A DNA stretch of 5,101 nt from Candidatus Thiodiazotropha taylori (GTDB taxonomy: Bacteria > Pseudomonadota > Gammaproteobacteria > Chromatiales > Chromatiaceae), in assembly GCA_019100305.1 (NCBI GenBank), contig JAHRHW010000335.1, forward strand, positions 1 to 5,101. Reading direction: 5' to 3'. Positions 5,090 through 5,101 of the stretch are shown piece after piece. The position numbers were made by a program, and so were the translations under genes. The notes below the pieces were generated by a model. It was not told where the DNA came from and ran no database searches. It was given only the letters and a program-made list of their open reading frames with translations. How positions within the stretch are numbered: the first letter of the stretch is position 1; each line of letters begins with the position of its first letter.

Positions 5090-5101
5090 TATAAACGATG
5101 T
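5074..5101. repeat. Direct repeats AACGATGT flanking the -10
   Basis: AACGATGT occurs at 5074-5081 and again at 5094-5101, 20 bp apart or about two helical turns, each preceded by an AT-rich TATA stretch. The copies bracket the TAATAT element, a position suited to a repressor. More copies may lie past the edge. Confidence 0.4.

Larger units (their letters stand above)
4767..5101. other. Non-coding regulatory region at the right edge
   Basis: This 335-bp stretch has no supported gene on either strand; the longest plausible small frame (4996-5046, 16 codons, Lys-rich) has no ribosome-binding site. It contains a hairpin, a 12-bp palindrome, a threefold CTTAAK array with a -10, a stem-loop and a second promoter with flanking direct repeats, each listed separately. 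The orientation of both promoters suggests that a plus-strand gene begins soon after base 5101. Confidence 0.6.

Overview
The window looks like a piece of a moderately low-GC proteobacterial chromosome, most likely gammaproteobacterial. It carries a c-di-GMP signalling gene with a lineage-typical EAL domain, an outer-membrane-type lipoprotein with an NHL propeller, and a periplasmic NrfJ-like OB-fold protein. The last two families are common in respiratory, multiheme-cytochrome-bearing proteobacteria. No rRNA, tRNA, CRISPR array, transposase or phage gene is visible. The taxonomic suggestion is inference only.

Layout, left to right. Positions 3-155 are the C-terminal end of a stand-alone (Rcp1-like) response-regulator receiver domain, cut by the window edge. 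Positions 156-576 are an AT-rich non-coding stretch with an extended -10 promoter element and a CTTAAG/ATTAAG pair resembling a PmrA/QseB-type operator. Positions 577-2610 (+) encode a 677-aa cytoplasmic protein with an N-terminal helical sensor region, a CZB-like zinc-binding domain, a strongly eroded GGDEF-like segment and an EAL domain with its catalytic residues present. The predicted activity is c-di-GMP phosphodiesterase. Convergent to it, 2677-3396 (-) encodes a secreted 239-aa protein with two OB-fold-like halves. A 278-bp divergent intergenic region follows. Positions 3675-4766 (+) encode a 363-aa lipoprotein whose mature part is a six-bladed NHL propeller. It starts at GTG behind a strong Shine-Dalgarno sequence.

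Positions 4767-5101 are non-coding but dense in signals: a hairpin just after the lipoprotein gene, a 12-bp perfect palindrome, a threefold CTTAAK array of PmrA/QseB type placed in front of a -10 element, a second stem-loop, and a sigma70-like promoter flanked by 8-bp direct repeats. All of these point to a regulated gene starting just beyond the right edge.

Two functional groups can be inferred. The receiver protein and the EAL protein are consistent with a phosphorelay/c-di-GMP signalling pair. The divergent OB-fold protein and NHL lipoprotein are plausible cell-envelope accessory factors, perhaps serving periplasmic redox proteins. The most unusual items are the sensor architecture of the EAL protein and the pair of CTTAAK operator-like sites about 4.5 kb apart. 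Nothing here proves a wholly new system.
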